Notes: generated by a model not told the origin, from the letters alone. A DNA stretch of 64,000 nucleotides from Sinorhizobium sp. 6-70 (GCF_030124375.1 NZ_JASKLS010000002.1:325802-389801); one strand, 5' to 3'; positions 34,184 to 43,398 are shown, counted from the first letter of the stretch. Translations and numbers: made by a program.

Positions 34184-34648
34184 ATGTCCGTCTATATTCT
34201 CGCGCTTTTCATCGGTGTGGTGGCGGGGCTTCGGGCCATGACCGCGCCAGCGGCCGTCAGCATCGCCGCGGCCGCCGGCTGGCTTCCTGTCGCCAATAGC
34301 TGGGCGGCTTTCATGGGCTTCCGGTTCACGCCCTATGTCTTCGGTCTGCTCGCCCTCGTCGAATATGTCACCGACCAGCTTCCGAGCACGCCGAGCCGCA
34401 AGGTGCCGCGGCAGTTCGGCGCGCGCATCGTCAGCGGCGGCTTCTGCGGCACGGTGATCGGCACTGCGGCCGGATCACTCATTGGCGGCGCGGTCGCCGG
34501 CGCGATCGGGGCCATCATCGGCACGCTCGGCGGCTACGAGGCGCGAAAGCGACTTGGCCTTGCCATTGGCAAGGACCTCCCGGCCGCCCTTCTCGAAGAT
34601 CTGATATCAATTCTGCTAGCCTTCTGGGTGGTGTCCTCCGTGTCATGA
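34184..34648 (+). CDS. DUF4126 family membrane protein
   Basis: 154 residues, largely hydrophobic: MSVYILALFIGVVAGLRAMT, a conserved LVEYVTDQLPSTPSR loop, then glycine-rich helices (GGAVAGAIGAIIGTLGGYEA). This is the DUF4126 pattern; function unknown. ATG at 34184 follows GGGGGAAAC. Its last codon overlaps the ATG of the FAD oxidoreductase gene, so the two are made together, which suggests a joint membrane-redox or transport role. Confidence 0.8.
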   Translation: MSVYILALFIGVVAGLRAMTAPAAVSIAAAAGWLPVANSWAAFMGFRFTPYVFGLLALVEYVTDQLPSTPSRKVPRQFGARIVSGGFCGTVIGTAAGSLIGGAVAGAIGAIIGTLGGYEARKRLGLAIGKDLPAALLEDLISILLAFWVVSSVS

Positions 34649-36018
34649 GCAAGCACTTCGACGCAATCATCATCGGCGCCGGCCAAGCGGGACCATCGCT
34701 CGCCGGGCGGCTGACCGCTGCCGGCAAAACCGTTGCGCTCATCGAACGCAAACTCTTCGGCGGCACCTGCGTCAACACCGGCTGCATGCCGACCAAGGCC
34801 ATGGTCGCCAGCGCCTACGCAATCCACACGGCCCGCCGCGGCGCCGATTACGGCATGACGACCGGCGCCGTTTCCGTCGACTTCGCCCGCGTCATGGCGC
34901 GCAAGGAAAAGGTTCGGCTCGATGCGCGCTCGGGCGTGGAAAGCTGGCTCAAGAGCATGAAGAACTGCACGGTCTTCGAAGGCCATGCGCGCTTCGAAAG
35001 CCCGACGGAGGTCCGCGTCGGCGATCAACTGATTTCCGGCGATGAGATTTTCATCAACACCGGCGGACGTGCCGCGGTTCCGGATTTTCCGGGCGTCGAC
35101 GAGGTTCCCTATCTCACCAACACGTCGATGATGGACCTCAGCGAACTCCCGGAGCATCTCGTCATCATCGGCGGCAGTTATATCGGGCTCGAATTCGCCC
35201 AGATGTTCCGTCGCTTCGGTTCGGACGTCACGGTCATCGAGAAGGCGCCACGCCTGATCGGGCGGGAAGATCCTGACGTATCCGATGCGATCCGCGACAT
35301 TCTCGAAAAGGAAGGCATCCATATCCGCCTCAATGCCGAATGCATCCGTTTCGCCAGGCACAAAGACGGGGTCGCCGCCGGCGTCGATTGCACGTCAGGG
35401 GCGCCGGAAGTCATCGGTTCGCATGTGCTGCTCGCCACAGGCCGCCGGCCGAACACCGATGATCTCGCACTCGACAAGGCTGGCGTGAAGACCGACGCGC
35501 GGGGCAATATCGACGTCGACGATTTCCTGCGATCGAACGTTCCGCATATTTTTGCGATGGGCGATTGCAACGGCCGCGGCGCCTTCACTCACACCGCCTA
35601 CAATGACTTCGAGATCGTCGCCGCCAACCTCCTCGACAACGACCCGCGCCGGGTGACGGACCGCATTCCGACCTACGCGCTTTATATCGACCCGCCGCTC
35701 GGTCGCGCCGGGATGACCGAAAGCGACGCCCGCAAGTCCGGCCGCAAGCTCTTGATCGGCACACGACCGATGACGCGGGTTGGGCGTGCCGTCGAGAAGG
35801 GCGAAACGCAAGGCTTCATGAAGGTGATCGTCGACGCAGACACTGAGGAAATCCTCGGTGCATCGATCCTCGGCACCGGCGGCGACGAGGCGATCCAGAG
35901 CATTCTCGACGTCATGTATGCAAAGCGGCCCTATACGATGATCACCCGCGCCGTGCACATTCACCCGACAGTGTCGGAACTGATCCCGACGGTGTTCGGA
36001 GATTTGTCACCTGCCTAG
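34645..36018 (+). CDS. Pyridine nucleotide-disulfide oxidoreductase (FAD, class I; mercuric reductase-like)
   Basis: 457-residue flavoprotein. FAD motif IIIGAGQAGPSLAGRLTAAG at the N-terminus; redox-active disulfide GGTCVNTGCMPTKAM near residue 45; NAD(P)-binding VIIGGSYIGLEFAQMF; FAD-ribityl motif IFAMGDCNGRGAFTHTAYND; C-terminal dimerisation domain ending HIHPTVSELIPTVFG. It lacks the mercury-binding N-terminal domain and the C-terminal Cys pair of MerA, so mercury reduction is unlikely. Natural substrate unknown. Confidence 0.88.
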   Translation: MSKHFDAIIIGAGQAGPSLAGRLTAAGKTVALIERKLFGGTCVNTGCMPTKAMVASAYAIHTARRGADYGMTTGAVSVDFARVMARKEKVRLDARSGVESWLKSMKNCTVFEGHARFESPTEVRVGDQLISGDEIFINTGGRAAVPDFPGVDEVPYLTNTSMMDLSELPEHLVIIGGSYIGLEFAQMFRRFGSDVTVIEKAPRLIGREDPDVSDAIRDILEKEGIHIRLNAECIRFARHKDGVAAGVDCTSGAPEVIGSHVLLATGRRPNTDDLALDKAGVKTDARGNIDVDDFLRSNVPHIFAMGDCNGRGAFTHTAYNDFEIVAANLLDNDPRRVTDRIPTYALYIDPPLGRAGMTESDARKSGRKLLIGTRPMTRVGRAVEKGETQGFMKVIVDADTEEILGASILGTGGDEAIQSILDVMYAKRPYTMITRAVHIHPTVSELIPTVFGDLSPA

Positions 36019-36041
36019 GGGGGCAGAGAACCGACGTCGTC

Positions 36042-36845
36042 TCAGACCGCCTCGCTGAACCACCTCAACGACATGCAAGACAGCCCTGCATCGATCTTGC
36101 CGATTTCCGTGGTCTTCAGCGGTACGACCCTGAAACCCGCCCTGTCGAGCATGTCGATGGTGCGCGGGAAGTCGGAGCCGACCATGACGACGTCGTTGAC
36201 GCGAAGGGCGTTGGCGGCCGCCTCCTCGCCCTCCGGAATGATCACCTGCTTGAATTTCCTGAAGACACCCGAGCGCGCCAGGCGGTTGGTGGAGAGCACC
36301 GTTTCGTCGTCGAGAAGCGAGCAATCGGTCTTGAAATGCAAAACGCCTTCGGGCGTCGCGACGATCTCGCTCTTACGGCCGAGCCTGTCGAGGCAGTTCT
36401 GAAGCGCTTCGGCGCCTGCCTTGTCGGTGCGGGCCGAGAGACCGATCATCACGCTTTCGCGCGTCGTCAGCACGTCGCCGCCATCGGCATAGCCGGCGCC
36501 CGGCAGGCCGAGAACGGTCTCGAACATTTCTCGCAGCGTCGGCTCGATTTCCGCGGTCTCCTTGACGCGGGTCGCCGCACCCGGGCGCAGAAGGATCGCG
36601 CCTTCGGTGAAGACCAGCGCCGGGTCCTCGACGAAGATCGAGTCCGGGAAGGTTTCGAGTGCCGGCAGAACGGTCACCTTGACGCCAGCTTCGCGCATGG
36701 CGCCGATATAGGCGTCGTGCTCGGCCTTCACGCCCTCAAAGGTCGGGTTGCCACGATCGTCAGCACGCAGACCGTTGACGACGGATTGAGACGGCGTGCG
36801 GACAATAATGGAGTTGAACTCGTAAGCGGGGCGTGGCTGCGGCAT
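36042..36845 (-). CDS. Dimethylarginine dimethylaminohydrolase (DDAH)
   Basis: 267 residues, amidinotransferase-fold hydrolase that splits N-omega-methylated arginines into citrulline and methylamines. Markers are FPDSIFVEDPALVFTEGAIL, GYADGGDVLTT, the catalytic His in VLHFKTDCSLLDD and the nucleophile Cys close to the C-terminus in DAGLSCMSLRWF. ATG at 36845 is preferred because AAAGGG lies 8 nt upstream; an in-frame GTG at 36854 is too near it. It is convergent with the flavoprotein and stands alone. Arginine deiminase is a more distant alternative. Confidence 0.9.
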   Translation of the reverse strand: MPQPRPAYEFNSIIVRTPSQSVVNGLRADDRGNPTFEGVKAEHDAYIGAMREAGVKVTVLPALETFPDSIFVEDPALVFTEGAILLRPGAATRVKETAEIEPTLREMFETVLGLPGAGYADGGDVLTTRESVMIGLSARTDKAGAEALQNCLDRLGRKSEIVATPEGVLHFKTDCSLLDDETVLSTNRLARSGVFRKFKQVIIPEGEEAAANALRVNDVVMVGSDFPRTIDMLDRAGFRVVPLKTTEIGKIDAGLSCMSLRWFSEAV

Positions 36846-37032
36846 TCGTTGCACCCTTTGGTTGGGACCAACCCTTTCTAAAGCCGGGTGAGCAAAGGTG
36901 TAAAGCGGTTCTCTGGTTGCGGGCGCTCAGCGCGAAAGTTAAATACCAGCTGAAGTGTAAGGGCGCGACAACATCGCGATGACGTCCGTCGGTGCGGCGC
37001 CGCCAGTCTCCTCACAGCAACAGGAAAATATC

Positions 37033-37566
37033 GTGAGCCACATTCCGCAGATCGATTATGACACCGCGTCCGATGCGATCCGCGCGGCGTACGACGAGGA
37101 GATCTTCCTTCGCGGGCGCATGACGAATATGAAGCGCACGCTGCTTCATTCGCCGACGGCACACCGCATCTACGCAGAATGGTTCACGCTGCGAGAGGAA
37201 TTGCGGCCGGCGCTCGACGACCGTGCCGTCTGGCTGCTCTGCCACGCGATCTCCGAGGCCATGCGTTCCCGCATCGCAACGGGGTTCTTTCGCCGCGCCT
37301 TTGCCAATGCGGGGATTGATTTCAAGTCGATCGCGCCGAGCGAGGACGAGGAGCGCCTGATCGCGTTCGGCCGAGCGATCGTTGCGGATTCCAACAATGT
37401 TCCCGCTGCGATCTGGGACCGGTTGAAGGTGCGCTACGACAGCGCCACGCTCGTCAACCTCGTCGCCTTTGCCGGCATCATGGTTGCAACCGCGTTGTTC
37501 AACAATGTCGTCGAAGTGGATTTCGACCCGGAACTGCTGCCTTACGCGGACCCATCATCCGCCTGA
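37033..37566 (+). CDS. Carboxymuconolactone decarboxylase/AhpD-like protein without CxxC
   Basis: 177 residues, mostly helical: HIPQIDYDTASDAIRAAYDE, TLLHSPTAHRIYAEWFTLRE, AVWLLCHAISEAMRSRIATG, then TLVNLVAFAGIMVATALFNN. The profile matches the CMD family, but the AhpD CxxC redox pair is absent; only one Cys is at the expected place. The start is probably GTG at 37033 with AGGAAA upstream, rather than ATG at 36979. It is monocistronic and convergent with the OsmC gene. Function unknown. Confidence 0.7.
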   Translation: MSHIPQIDYDTASDAIRAAYDEEIFLRGRMTNMKRTLLHSPTAHRIYAEWFTLREELRPALDDRAVWLLCHAISEAMRSRIATGFFRRAFANAGIDFKSIAPSEDEERLIAFGRAIVADSNNVPAAIWDRLKVRYDSATLVNLVAFAGIMVATALFNNVVEVDFDPELLPYADPSSA

Positions 37567-37589
37567 CGAGGCCAGCACTGGCCGCGGTG

Positions 37590-38018
37590 TCAATGCGATA
37601 CTCTGCTCGTGAAAGCGGGATTGCCGCGCAGCGTATTGCTGACTGTGCAGATCTCGTTTTCCGCGGCCTCCGCGATCGCGTGGCGAACGGTATCGTCGAA
37701 ATCGCCCTTGATGGAAAATTCGATGTCGAAGCGTGCAACACGTGACGGCTCGTCATGGGCTTTCTCGCCAGTGACCTTCGCGGAAACTTCCGTCAGCCTG
37801 TCGAGCACACCGAAGCGGCTTGCCGCGATGCGGGCGCTGAGCACCAGGCAGCTCGCCAGCGAAGCATAGAGAAGATCGAGCGGACCGTAGCCCGGCTGTG
37901 ATGGGCCGGTGACGATGTCCAACTCGGCGCCGGTGACCGACATGACGTGCGGGAAACCCGTCCGCCCCACGACAGCGGTCGCCCCCGTCTCCCTCGTCCT
38001 TACCTTCAACTCAGCCAT
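37590..38018 (-). CDS. OsmC family protein
   Basis: 142 residues. The two family cysteines are in SLASCLVLSARIAA and ENEICTVSNTLRGNP, consistent with thiol-dependent peroxide reduction as in OsmC/Ohr. The N-terminal beta domain includes RTGFPHVMSVTGAELDIVTG. It may belong to the YhfA-like branch rather than Ohr. It stands alone, convergent with the CMD-like gene. Confidence 0.82.
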   Translation of the reverse strand: MAELKVRTRETGATAVVGRTGFPHVMSVTGAELDIVTGPSQPGYGPLDLLYASLASCLVLSARIAASRFGVLDRLTEVSAKVTGEKAHDEPSRVARFDIEFSIKGDFDDTVRHAIAEAAENEICTVSNTLRGNPAFTSRVSH

Positions 38019-38138
38019 TCACCATCCCCTTCCCGCTCCGCATGCGACCGGCGCAATATCAACGCAAAGCCCCGCTCCCGCAACAACGCCGCGGACCTTA
38101 TGAGGGCCCGCGGGACTTGTTCCCAAAGAGATGGACGT

Positions 38139-38155
38139 GGATCGCACAGCGATCC
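38139..38155 (-). terminator. Hairpin after the peptide-type binding protein gene
   Basis: GGATCGC (38139-38145) and GCGATCC (38149-38155) form a 7-bp stem with a 3-nt loop, 11 bp beyond the stop of the binding-protein gene on the minus strand. No U-run follows, so efficiency is uncertain. Confidence 0.5.
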
Positions 38156-38165
38156 GCGGCGTCGC

Positions 38166-39758
38166 TCAGTTCTTCTTCACCAGGCGGTAGAAGACAAAGT
38201 CGGACGTGGCGCCGTTGACGTAGCCGGCGACCTTGTTGTTCATCGCCACCTGGGTCGCCGCCTGGAACATGATCACGATCGGCGACTTCTCCTGCACCTT
38301 CTTCTGCAGCTCGACATACATCGCGTTGCGCTTGGCGGGATCGGCCTCGGCTTTTGCCGCCTTGGTGGCCGCGTTGAGCTCGGCCGGCACGGCCCAGCCA
38401 TTCCGCCAGGTCGTCGTCGACTGGTAATGATCGTCGGAGTTGTCCTCGTTGAAGGCGAAGGCAGCGGCGTTGGAATCCGGATCCATGAAATCGGGACCCC
38501 AATAGAGCAGCATCGCTTCATGGGTGCGGGCACGGTACTTGGTGATCACCTGGCTCCCGGTTCCCGGAATGATCTCGAAGTCGATCCCGGCTTCGGCGAA
38601 CGAAGCCTGCAGCGACTGCGCCATGTCGGTAAACGGCGTCGAGTTGATGACATCGAGCGTCACCTTGATCGGCGTCTTGATGCCGGCGTCGGCAAGAATT
38701 TTCTTCGCCTTCTCGACATCGTATCCATAGGGCGTCTCGTCGAGCGAGCCGGGGAAGCCTTTCGGCCAGAAGGCCTGGTGCACTTCCATCTGGCCCTTGA
38801 GGAAGCTGTCGGTCATGCCCTTGTAGTCGACGAGATAGCGCGCGGCCTCCCAGACGGCTTCCGGCTGCAGGGCGGTGGTCCTCTGGTTGAAGGAGAGGAA
38901 GTGAACGGCCGCCTGCGGATAAGATTCGACCTTCATGTTTTCCTTGCCGGTGATGCCGGCGACCTGATCGGGCGTCAGGTTCTTCGCCATGTCGACGTCG
39001 CCGGTCTCGAGCAGGAGCTGCTGCGTCGCCGCCTCCGCAACATGGCGGATGATTACGCCTTTGATTGCCGGGGCGCCGCCGAAATAGTTCGGATTGCTCT
39101 GAAGGTTCAGCAGTTCGCCGGCGCGGAAGGCGCGCAGCACAAAGGGCCCGGTTCCGGCGGAGTTGGCCTTGAGCCAGGCATTGCCGAAGTCACCGTTCTG
39201 CTCGTTCGCCTTGACCGCCTCGGCATCGACGACCGATGCCGGGCGGGCGGCGAGAACGTTGAGCACGAAGGCGGACGAGAAGTCGCCTTCATACTTGACG
39301 ACAACCTTGTTGCCGTCGGCGGTCACCATCTTCTCGATATTTTCCGGTGTCCAGCCGAGCTGCGTCAAGATGAAGGCCGGCGCCTTGTTCAGCGCCACGA
39401 CACGCTTGAACGAGTAGACCACGTCTTCCGCGCGCAGCGGATTGCCGGACGAGAAGGTCACACCGTCACGCAAGGTGAAGGTGATCGTCTTGGAGGCATC
39501 GTCCGCTGTCCACTCGCTGGCGAGGCCGGGCGCCAGTTTTTGAACGTCGGGAGCGTCATACTGCACGAGGCGGTCATAGGTTTGCGTGACATATTCGCCT
39601 GACGAGAACTCGTAAGCCTCAGCCGGATCGATGCTGACGATGTCGTCGATGTTCTGGGCGACGACCAGGACGTCCGCCGGCGTTTCTGCCAATGCGGCGG
39701 GCGAAACGCTCAACGCCAGTGATGCCGCGAACACCGCGGCCTTGAAGATTTTCATCAT
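38166..39758 (-). CDS. ABC transporter substrate-binding protein, DppA/OppA (family 5) type
   Basis: 530 residues with a signal peptide ending ALSVSPAALAETP. Family 5 features are IDPAEAYEFSSGEYVTQTYD, TFTLRDGVTFSSGNPLRAED and AVHFLSFNQRT. It binds an oligopeptide, opine or similar solute in the periplasm for the divergent permease/ATPase genes. The first of two adjacent ATG codons (39758) overlaps the regulator stop by 4 bp and follows CAGGAG. Separation of the binding protein from its permease genes by a shared control region is unusual but fits one divergon. Confidence 0.88.
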   Translation of the reverse strand: MMKIFKAAVFAASLALSVSPAALAETPADVLVVAQNIDDIVSIDPAEAYEFSSGEYVTQTYDRLVQYDAPDVQKLAPGLASEWTADDASKTITFTLRDGVTFSSGNPLRAEDVVYSFKRVVALNKAPAFILTQLGWTPENIEKMVTADGNKVVVKYEGDFSSAFVLNVLAARPASVVDAEAVKANEQNGDFGNAWLKANSAGTGPFVLRAFRAGELLNLQSNPNYFGGAPAIKGVIIRHVAEAATQQLLLETGDVDMAKNLTPDQVAGITGKENMKVESYPQAAVHFLSFNQRTTALQPEAVWEAARYLVDYKGMTDSFLKGQMEVHQAFWPKGFPGSLDETPYGYDVEKAKKILADAGIKTPIKVTLDVINSTPFTDMAQSLQASFAEAGIDFEIIPGTGSQVITKYRARTHEAMLLYWGPDFMDPDSNAAAFAFNEDNSDDHYQSTTTWRNGWAVPAELNAATKAAKAEADPAKRNAMYVELQKKVQEKSPIVIMFQAATQVAMNNKVAGYVNGATSDFVFYRLVKKN

Positions 39759-40450
39759 CGCTTCTCCTGTTTTCGATGAGGCTTGGTTTTTGCAGGCAGT
39801 GCCGGTGTTCCCGTGGTCTCGGCGCCGCCTGCTTCCTTCGATGCGGCTGTTCGCGGCCTGAAAAGCGGCAGCGTTCCGGTCCAGAGGAGGCGCGTCGCCC
39901 TGTCGGTCCTGTTCCACCAGTAATGCGGCTGGATGCCCCTGAAATGAAGCCCGTCGCCGTTCGTCAGCGTCGTCTGCTCGCCATCAAGGCCGAAGAGGAT
40001 CTCGCCATCGAGGATGAAGACGATCTCCTCCCCTTCATGGCTGAATACTTCCGACCGGTGGCCCGGCGGGATCGTGATGACGAAGCTCGAAAGCTGGTTG
40101 CCGGCGAAGTCTGCGCCGATGCGCTCGTAGGCGACCGGTGAGCCACCGACGGAAAAGACCATTCGATCTTCAGCGCGCGAAAGACCGGTGTCGATTGCCG
40201 GGGCCAGGATGAAATGGCTGATCTCGGTGTCGAGGCCACGTGCGATCTGGGCGAGCGTGCCGAGCGAGGGCATGGCGAGGTCCCGCTCGACCTGGCTGAG
40301 ATAGCCGACCGAAACACCGGCAGCGTCACTCAATTCCTGGAGCGTCATGTGCATCTGCCGCCGGCGCGCACGCACGAGCGCACCGATCCTCGGCTGCGAC
40401 GCGGAATTTGCGCTTCCTTGTGCGGCACGTGCATCGTCCGATGCGGTCAC
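39755..40450 (-). CDS. XRE family regulator with cupin domain
   Basis: 231 residues. An XRE helix-turn-helix (about 20-80: MTLQELSDAAGVSVGYLSQV) is joined to a C-terminal cupin (PPGHRSEVFSHEGEEIVFIL, LTNGDGLHFRGIQPHYWWN). This PuuR-type layout usually senses a small metabolite in the cupin. GTG at 40450 is chosen for GGAGGAGAG 7 nt upstream; the open frame from 40576 covers AT-rich promoter DNA. It is translationally coupled to the binding-protein gene and probably controls both arms of the divergon. Confidence 0.87.
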   Translation of the reverse strand: MTASDDARAAQGSANSASQPRIGALVRARRRQMHMTLQELSDAAGVSVGYLSQVERDLAMPSLGTLAQIARGLDTEISHFILAPAIDTGLSRAEDRMVFSVGGSPVAYERIGADFAGNQLSSFVITIPPGHRSEVFSHEGEEIVFILDGEILFGLDGEQTTLTNGDGLHFRGIQPHYWWNRTDRATRLLWTGTLPLFRPRTAASKEAGGAETTGTPALPAKTKPHRKQEKR

Positions 40451-40569
40451 GACCGACTCTCCTCCCGCAGTAAAATTTTTTTGATTTAAGCAAATTAATT
40501 TATATACTCCAAGCGAATTGTTGCGCTGTGGGCGTGGCCCAATGCAGGACAATGAGGGATGGAGCCGCC
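40451..40569. promoter_or_regulatory. AT-rich divergent control region of the peptide-type importer
   Basis: The stretch 40470-40515 is far more AT-rich than its surroundings and includes the imperfect palindrome TTGATTTAAGCAA (40481-40493) and a TATAT run. It separates the XRE-cupin/binding-protein genes from the permease genes, so both promoters and the regulator's operator should be here. Confidence 0.5.
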
Positions 40570-41646
40570 GTGGCAAATGACAGCACGACCACCGTCGCCG
40601 GACCGGCGCGTCGCCGCGGAGCGATCGGCTCGGGCCACCGTCGGCTCGTCGCAGCTGCCGGCTTTCTCGTCACGCTGGCCGTAACGTTCCTCGGGCTTCT
40701 CGCGATCACGTTTTTCATCGGCCGGATCGTGCCGATCGATCCGGTGCTCGCGGTCGTCGGTGACCGCGCCCCGGCCGCGGTCTATGAGCGCGTGCGCGTG
40801 GAAATGGGCCTCGATCGTCCCTTGACGACACAGTTCGCAAGCTATGTCGGCGACGTGCTGACCGGCAATTTCGGCACGTCGGTTTCCACCGGCAGGCCAG
40901 TTCTCGAGGATCTTGCCCGCGTCTTCCCGGCGACGCTCGAGATGGCAACGCTCGGCATCATCATCGGTGTCCTGCTCGGCGTTCCCCTCGGCGTCATTGC
41001 CGCAAGCCGGCGCGGCTCCTGGCTCGACCAGGCAATCCGCGTCGTCGGCCTGCTCGGCTATTCCGTTCCCGCCTTCTGGCTCGGCCTCGTCGGGCTCGCG
41101 GTGTTCTATGCCCGGCTCAACTGGGTCGGCGGTCCCGGCCGCGTGGAGATTTTCCTCGACGGCCTCGTGCAGCCAGTGACCGGCCTGCTTTTGATCGACA
41201 GCATCATCGCCGGCGATTGGGAAGTCTTCGGCAACGCTGCATGGCATCTCATATTGCCGGCCTCCTGCCTCGGATTTTTCTCATTGGCCTATATCGCCCG
41301 CATGACGCGCTCGTTCATGCTCGACCAGCTGAGCCAAGAATATGTCACGACCGCCAGGGTCAAGGGTGTCCCGGAGCGGCTGGTCATCTGGCGCCACGCG
41401 TTCCGGCCGATCCGCGTCCCGCTGATCACCGTCATCGGGCTTTCCTATGCCGGCCTGCTCGAAGGCTCGGTGATGATCGAGACCATCTTCTCCTGGCCCG
41501 GCATCGGCAACTATCTGACCGTGGCGCTGCTCAACGCCGACATGTCCGCGGTGCTCGGTTCGACCCTCGTGGTCGGTGCGGTCTTCATCGGCATCAACAA
41601 GATTTCGGACGTGCTCTATCGCGTGCTCGATCCACGTGCGCGCTAG
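40570..41646 (+). CDS. ABC transporter permease, DppB type
   Basis: 358 residues. An N-terminal helix (LVTLAVTFLGLLAITFFIG) is followed by the DppB periplasmic loop ending MGLDRPLTTQFASYVGDVL and GNFGTSV. The EAA-like loop is QEYVTTARVKGVPERLVIW. The start is uncertain: GTG at 40570 has GGAG 5 nt upstream, while ATG at 40552 would add six residues. It is first in the permease-permease-ATPase-ATPase-GAF run. Confidence 0.88.
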   Translation: MANDSTTTVAGPARRRGAIGSGHRRLVAAAGFLVTLAVTFLGLLAITFFIGRIVPIDPVLAVVGDRAPAAVYERVRVEMGLDRPLTTQFASYVGDVLTGNFGTSVSTGRPVLEDLARVFPATLEMATLGIIIGVLLGVPLGVIAASRRGSWLDQAIRVVGLLGYSVPAFWLGLVGLAVFYARLNWVGGPGRVEIFLDGLVQPVTGLLLIDSIIAGDWEVFGNAAWHLILPASCLGFFSLAYIARMTRSFMLDQLSQEYVTTARVKGVPERLVIWRHAFRPIRVPLITVIGLSYAGLLEGSVMIETIFSWPGIGNYLTVALLNADMSAVLGSTLVVGAVFIGINKISDVLYRVLDPRAR

Positions 41647-41659
41647 GGAGGTGTGGGAC

Positions 41660-42565
41660 ATGGCAACGCTTCGCGACTGGCTGATCGACGACAGCCCCGC
41701 TTCCCCGATGCAGGCCCGGCTCGGGCGGCTCTACCGCATCCTCGGCGCGCTGATGCACAATCCGCTGGCGGTGGTCGGCGCAATCATCATCGTCGCCCTG
41801 ATACTCGCGGCACTTTTTGCGCCCTGGCTCGCGACGCACGATCCGCTACGCCAGGCGCTTGCCGAACGGCTGCTGCCGCCGAGCGCCGCGCACTGGATGG
41901 GCACCGACGAACTGGGGCGCGATATCTGGTCGCGCGTCGTCTATGGCGCTCGCATCACCCTGGTGATCGTCGCACTCGTCGCCGTCCTTGCGGCGCCGGC
42001 CGGTCTCATCATCGGCGTTGTCTCCGGCTATTGCGGCGGTTGGGTCGATCGCGTCCTGATGGGCATCACCGATATCTTCCTGTCGCTGCCGAAGCTGATC
42101 CTGGCGCTCGCCTTCGTCGCCGCGCTCGGCCCGGGGATCGAGAACGCCATCATCGCCATCGCGATCACCTCCTGGCCCGGCTATGCCCGCGTCGCACGCG
42201 CCGAAACGCTCACGTTCAAGAATTCCGAGTTCATCGCCGCCGTGCGCCTGCTCGGCGCGTCGAGCCTCAGGGTCAATCTCGGCCATGTGCTGCCCCTCTG
42301 CACCTCGTCGATGATCATCCGCGTCACCCTCGACATGGCGGGCATCATCCTGACGGCCGCCGGCCTCGGCTTCATCGGCCTCGGCGCTCAGCCTCCGCTG
42401 CCGGAATGGGGCGCGATGATCTCGCGCGGACGCTCCTTCATTCTCGATCAATGGTGGGTCGCAACGATGCCGGGCTTCGCGATCATCCTCGTCAGCCTCG
42501 GCTTCTGCTTCCTCGGCGATGGTCTGCGCGACGTGCTCGACCCGAAGAGCGGAGAACAGCGCTGA
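41660..42565 (+). CDS. ABC transporter permease, DppC type
   Basis: 301 residues. N-terminal LMHNPLAVVGAIIIVALILA and APWLATHDP, then HWMGTDELGRDIWSRVVYGA, the diagnostic DppC/OppC motif. The EAA loop is FIAAVRLLGASSLRVNLGHV. GGGAGG precedes ATG 41660. Its stop shares a base with the next start (TGATG). Confidence 0.93.
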   Translation: MATLRDWLIDDSPASPMQARLGRLYRILGALMHNPLAVVGAIIIVALILAALFAPWLATHDPLRQALAERLLPPSAAHWMGTDELGRDIWSRVVYGARITLVIVALVAVLAAPAGLIIGVVSGYCGGWVDRVLMGITDIFLSLPKLILALAFVAALGPGIENAIIAIAITSWPGYARVARAETLTFKNSEFIAAVRLLGASSLRVNLGHVLPLCTSSMIIRVTLDMAGIILTAAGLGFIGLGAQPPLPEWGAMISRGRSFILDQWWVATMPGFAIILVSLGFCFLGDGLRDVLDPKSGEQR

Positions 42566-43398
42566 TGAAACCGCTTCTCGAAATTGAAAACCTGCGCATC
42601 ACCTTCCCGACGGCACGCGGCGACATCGACGTCGTGCGCGGCATATCCTTCACGCTTGGGCGCGAGCGCCTCGGCATCGTCGGCGAAAGCGGCTCCGGCA
42701 AATCGATGACCGGTCGCTCGATCCTGAAGCTCGTACGCGCACCCGGCCGCGTGACCGCCGACAAGCTCGCCTTCGACGGCATCGATCTTCGCACCCGCTC
42801 GGAGAGAGAGATGCGCGCCATCCGCGGCGCCCGCATCTCGATGGTGATGCAGGATCCGAAATTTTCGCTCAATCCGGTGATGACCATCGGCGAGCAGATT
42901 GCCGAGGCGCTGCTGACGCACAAACGTCTGCCGCGGCGGGAAGTGAACGACCGCATGCACGCCATGCTCGAATCGGTGCGCATCACCGATCCGGAGCGCG
43001 TCGCCCGACTTCACCCGCACGAGGTTTCCGGCGGCATGGGGCAGCGGGTGATGATCGCGATGATGCTCATTCCCGAACCGGACCTGCTCATTGCCGACGA
43101 GCCGACTTCGGCGCTCGACGTCTCAGTGCAGGCACAGGTGCTCGACATCATCGACGAACTCGTCAGGCGCAAGGGCATGGGGCTGATCTTCATCAGCCAC
43201 GACCTCAATCTCGTCTCGAGCTATTGCGACCGGATCCTGGTGATGAACGCCGGCGAAGTGGTGGAAGAATGCACGGCCGGCGAATTGATGAAGGCCACGC
43301 ACCCCTATACCCGTGGCCTCATCGCCTCCATTCCGCGGCTCGATGAAACAAGGGACGAGCTGCCCGTGCTCGACCGCAGCGCATGGGCCAAAGCATGA
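42565..43398 (+). CDS. ABC transporter ATP-binding protein, DppD type
   Basis: 277 residues. Walker A GESGSGKSMTGRSIL, Q-loop SMVMQDPKFSLNPVMTIGEQ, signature VSGGMGQRVMIAMML, Walker B LLIADEPTSALDV, switch His ISHDLNLVSSYC. It is shorter than most DppD proteins (about 325), ending soon after the THPYTRGLIASIP segment without the Cys-rich C-terminal extension. The true start is the ATG overlapping the permease stop; the frame stays open far upstream by chance. It overlaps the second ATPase by 4 bp. Confidence 0.92.
   Translation: MKPLLEIENLRITFPTARGDIDVVRGISFTLGRERLGIVGESGSGKSMTGRSILKLVRAPGRVTADKLAFDGIDLRTRSEREMRAIRGARISMVMQDPKFSLNPVMTIGEQIAEALLTHKRLPRREVNDRMHAMLESVRITDPERVARLHPHEVSGGMGQRVMIAMMLIPEPDLLIADEPTSALDVSVQAQVLDIIDELVRRKGMGLIFISHDLNLVSSYCDRILVMNAGEVVEECTAGELMKATHPYTRGLIASIPRLDETRDELPVLDRSAWAKA

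Noticed and set aside
34645..36018. Mercuric reductase
   Set aside because: The redox Cys pair is shared by many disulfide oxidoreductases, and the mercury-specific N-terminal domain and C-terminal Cys pair are absent; no mer genes adjoin.
41653..42564. Upstream extension of the DppD-type ATPase frame
   Set aside because: The frame stays open by chance inside the permease gene; homologous sequence begins at the ATG at 42565.
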